A stretch of 6,048 nucleotides of DNA from an uncultured Dokdonia sp. (GTDB taxonomy: Bacteria; Bacteroidota; Bacteroidia; Flavobacteriales; Flavobacteriaceae): positions 1 through 6,048 of the forward strand of contig CAKZKZ010000208.1 in NCBI GenBank assembly GCA_937124495.1. The letters run 5' to 3'. Made by a program: the position numbers and the translations under genes. A model generated the notes under the pieces. That model saw only the letters and a program-made list of their open reading frames with translations. It ran no database searches and was not told where the DNA came from. Below, one piece after another: positions 5,544-6,048 of the stretch (position 1 is the stretch's first letter; every line of letters starts with the position of its first letter).

Positions 5544-6048
5544 TTATTTGGATTTGTTAAGTTGTTTTATAAAAAAGGAAGGGTAGATTTCATAGATTTT
5601 ATAGAACGTTTTTGAAAATGACTCAGCACTTTTAAAACCACACTCTTCGGCGATTGCCTTTATGGTAAATTTTCGTAGTTTCTCTTCTGTTTTTAGCCTA
5701 TTGAAAGCATAGTTGACTCGTAACTGTTTTATATATGAAGTAAAACTTTTTTGTTTATTCGTATTGATTACTTTAGATAGGTAATTACTGTTAGTCTTCA
5801 TTTTTGACGCAAGACTATGTAATGTTATTTTAGAATCTACATAGTTGTGTTCTTCTTCAAAAACAGATAATTTATTTAAAATCTCTTTTACAATGTCTTC
5901 AGGAACATCAGGTATAATAGTTTCCGATATCTCGATAGGGACTCTTTTTTCAGGAGTATTATTTATAAGTTCTTTAAATCTTTTTTTATAGAATGATTTC
6001 TTTCTAAACTGATAAATCGCAATTCCTATAATACTAGCCAAAATGGCT
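5544..6048 (-). CDS. Membrane-anchored AraC-family transcriptional regulator, C-terminal part (5' end outside window)
   Basis: The frame is open to the right edge, so the gene continues beyond the window. The visible part, about 167 codons, starts with the end of a hydrophobic segment (AILASIIGIAIYQF), then basic residues (RKKSFYKKRFK) as expected at the cytoplasmic side of a transmembrane helix. After a linker comes the AraC/XylS DNA-binding domain. Its first helix-turn-helix is TLHSLASKMKTNSNYLSKVI and the second is TIKAIAEECGFKSAESFSKT, followed by the family's FYKIYEIYPSFFIKQ end. In Bacteroidota this arrangement usually belongs to proteins with N-terminal TPR repeats, a single membrane helix and a cytoplasmic AraC domain; the TPR part is inferred. 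It ends 120 nt upstream of the peptide gene on the same strand, so it may control it. The first in-frame start-like codon near the edge is a TTG inside the membrane segment and not a credible start. Confidence 0.88.
   Translation of the reverse strand, partial: AILASIIGIAIYQFRKKSFYKKRFKELINNTPEKRVPIEISETIIPDVPEDIVKEILNKLSVFEEEHNYVDSKITLHSLASKMKTNSNYLSKVINTNKQKSFTSYIKQLRVNYAFNRLKTEEKLRKFTIKAIAEECGFKSAESFSKTFYKIYEIYPSFFIKQLNKSK

Noticed and set aside
1..6048. CRISPR array, tRNA or rRNA genes
   Set aside because: No regularly spaced direct repeats and no recognisable tRNA or rRNA segments were seen on either strand.

Overview
The window looks like a chromosomal stretch from a marine-type Flavobacteriaceae bacterium (Bacteroidota). 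The evidence is AT-rich DNA, near absence of Shine-Dalgarno sequences before the main genes, several TAnnTTTG promoter -7 boxes, a SusC/RagA-like protein segment, a membrane-linked AraC-type regulator and a double-glycine peptide with a Bacteroidota-type RiPP leader. The genus cannot be fixed from the sequence alone.

All five protein genes lie on the minus strand, so they read right to left. At the right edge (5544-6048, cut by the window) is the C-terminal part of a membrane-anchored AraC-family regulator. Next is a 70-residue double-glycine peptide gene (5211-5423), a candidate class I lanthipeptide-like precursor. Then comes a 370-nt stretch without a conventional gene (4841-5210). It holds a 151-bp MITE-like element with 19-bp terminal inverted repeats and a 9-bp flanking direct repeat, a large palindrome, and the promoter and leader of the next gene. 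That gene is a MutS2-type ATPase without an Smr nuclease domain (2669-4840). It is followed by a small DCC-family (DUF393) thiol-disulfide oxidoreductase-like protein (2115-2525). Last is a secreted MuiA-like DUF4140/DUF4139 protein (59-2011) with a SusC-like carboxypeptidase-regulatory/plug segment inserted in its DUF4139 domain. An in-frame TAG removes its last 13 residues; the sequence after the TAG still encodes what looks like the family's normal C-terminus.

The genes do not form one obvious pathway. Each of the three left-hand genes has its own candidate flavobacterial promoter, so they are probably separate transcription units. The AraC-type regulator and the RiPP-like peptide are the only pair that may be functionally linked; modification and export genes, if any, would lie beyond the right edge. 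Two copies of a GCTTTCGCGAAAGCG palindrome, one inside the muiA-like signal-peptide coding region and one upstream of mutS2, suggest a dispersed genome-wide repeat. The most noteworthy items are the MITE-like element next to the peptide gene, the peptide itself, the dispersed palindrome and the premature TAG.
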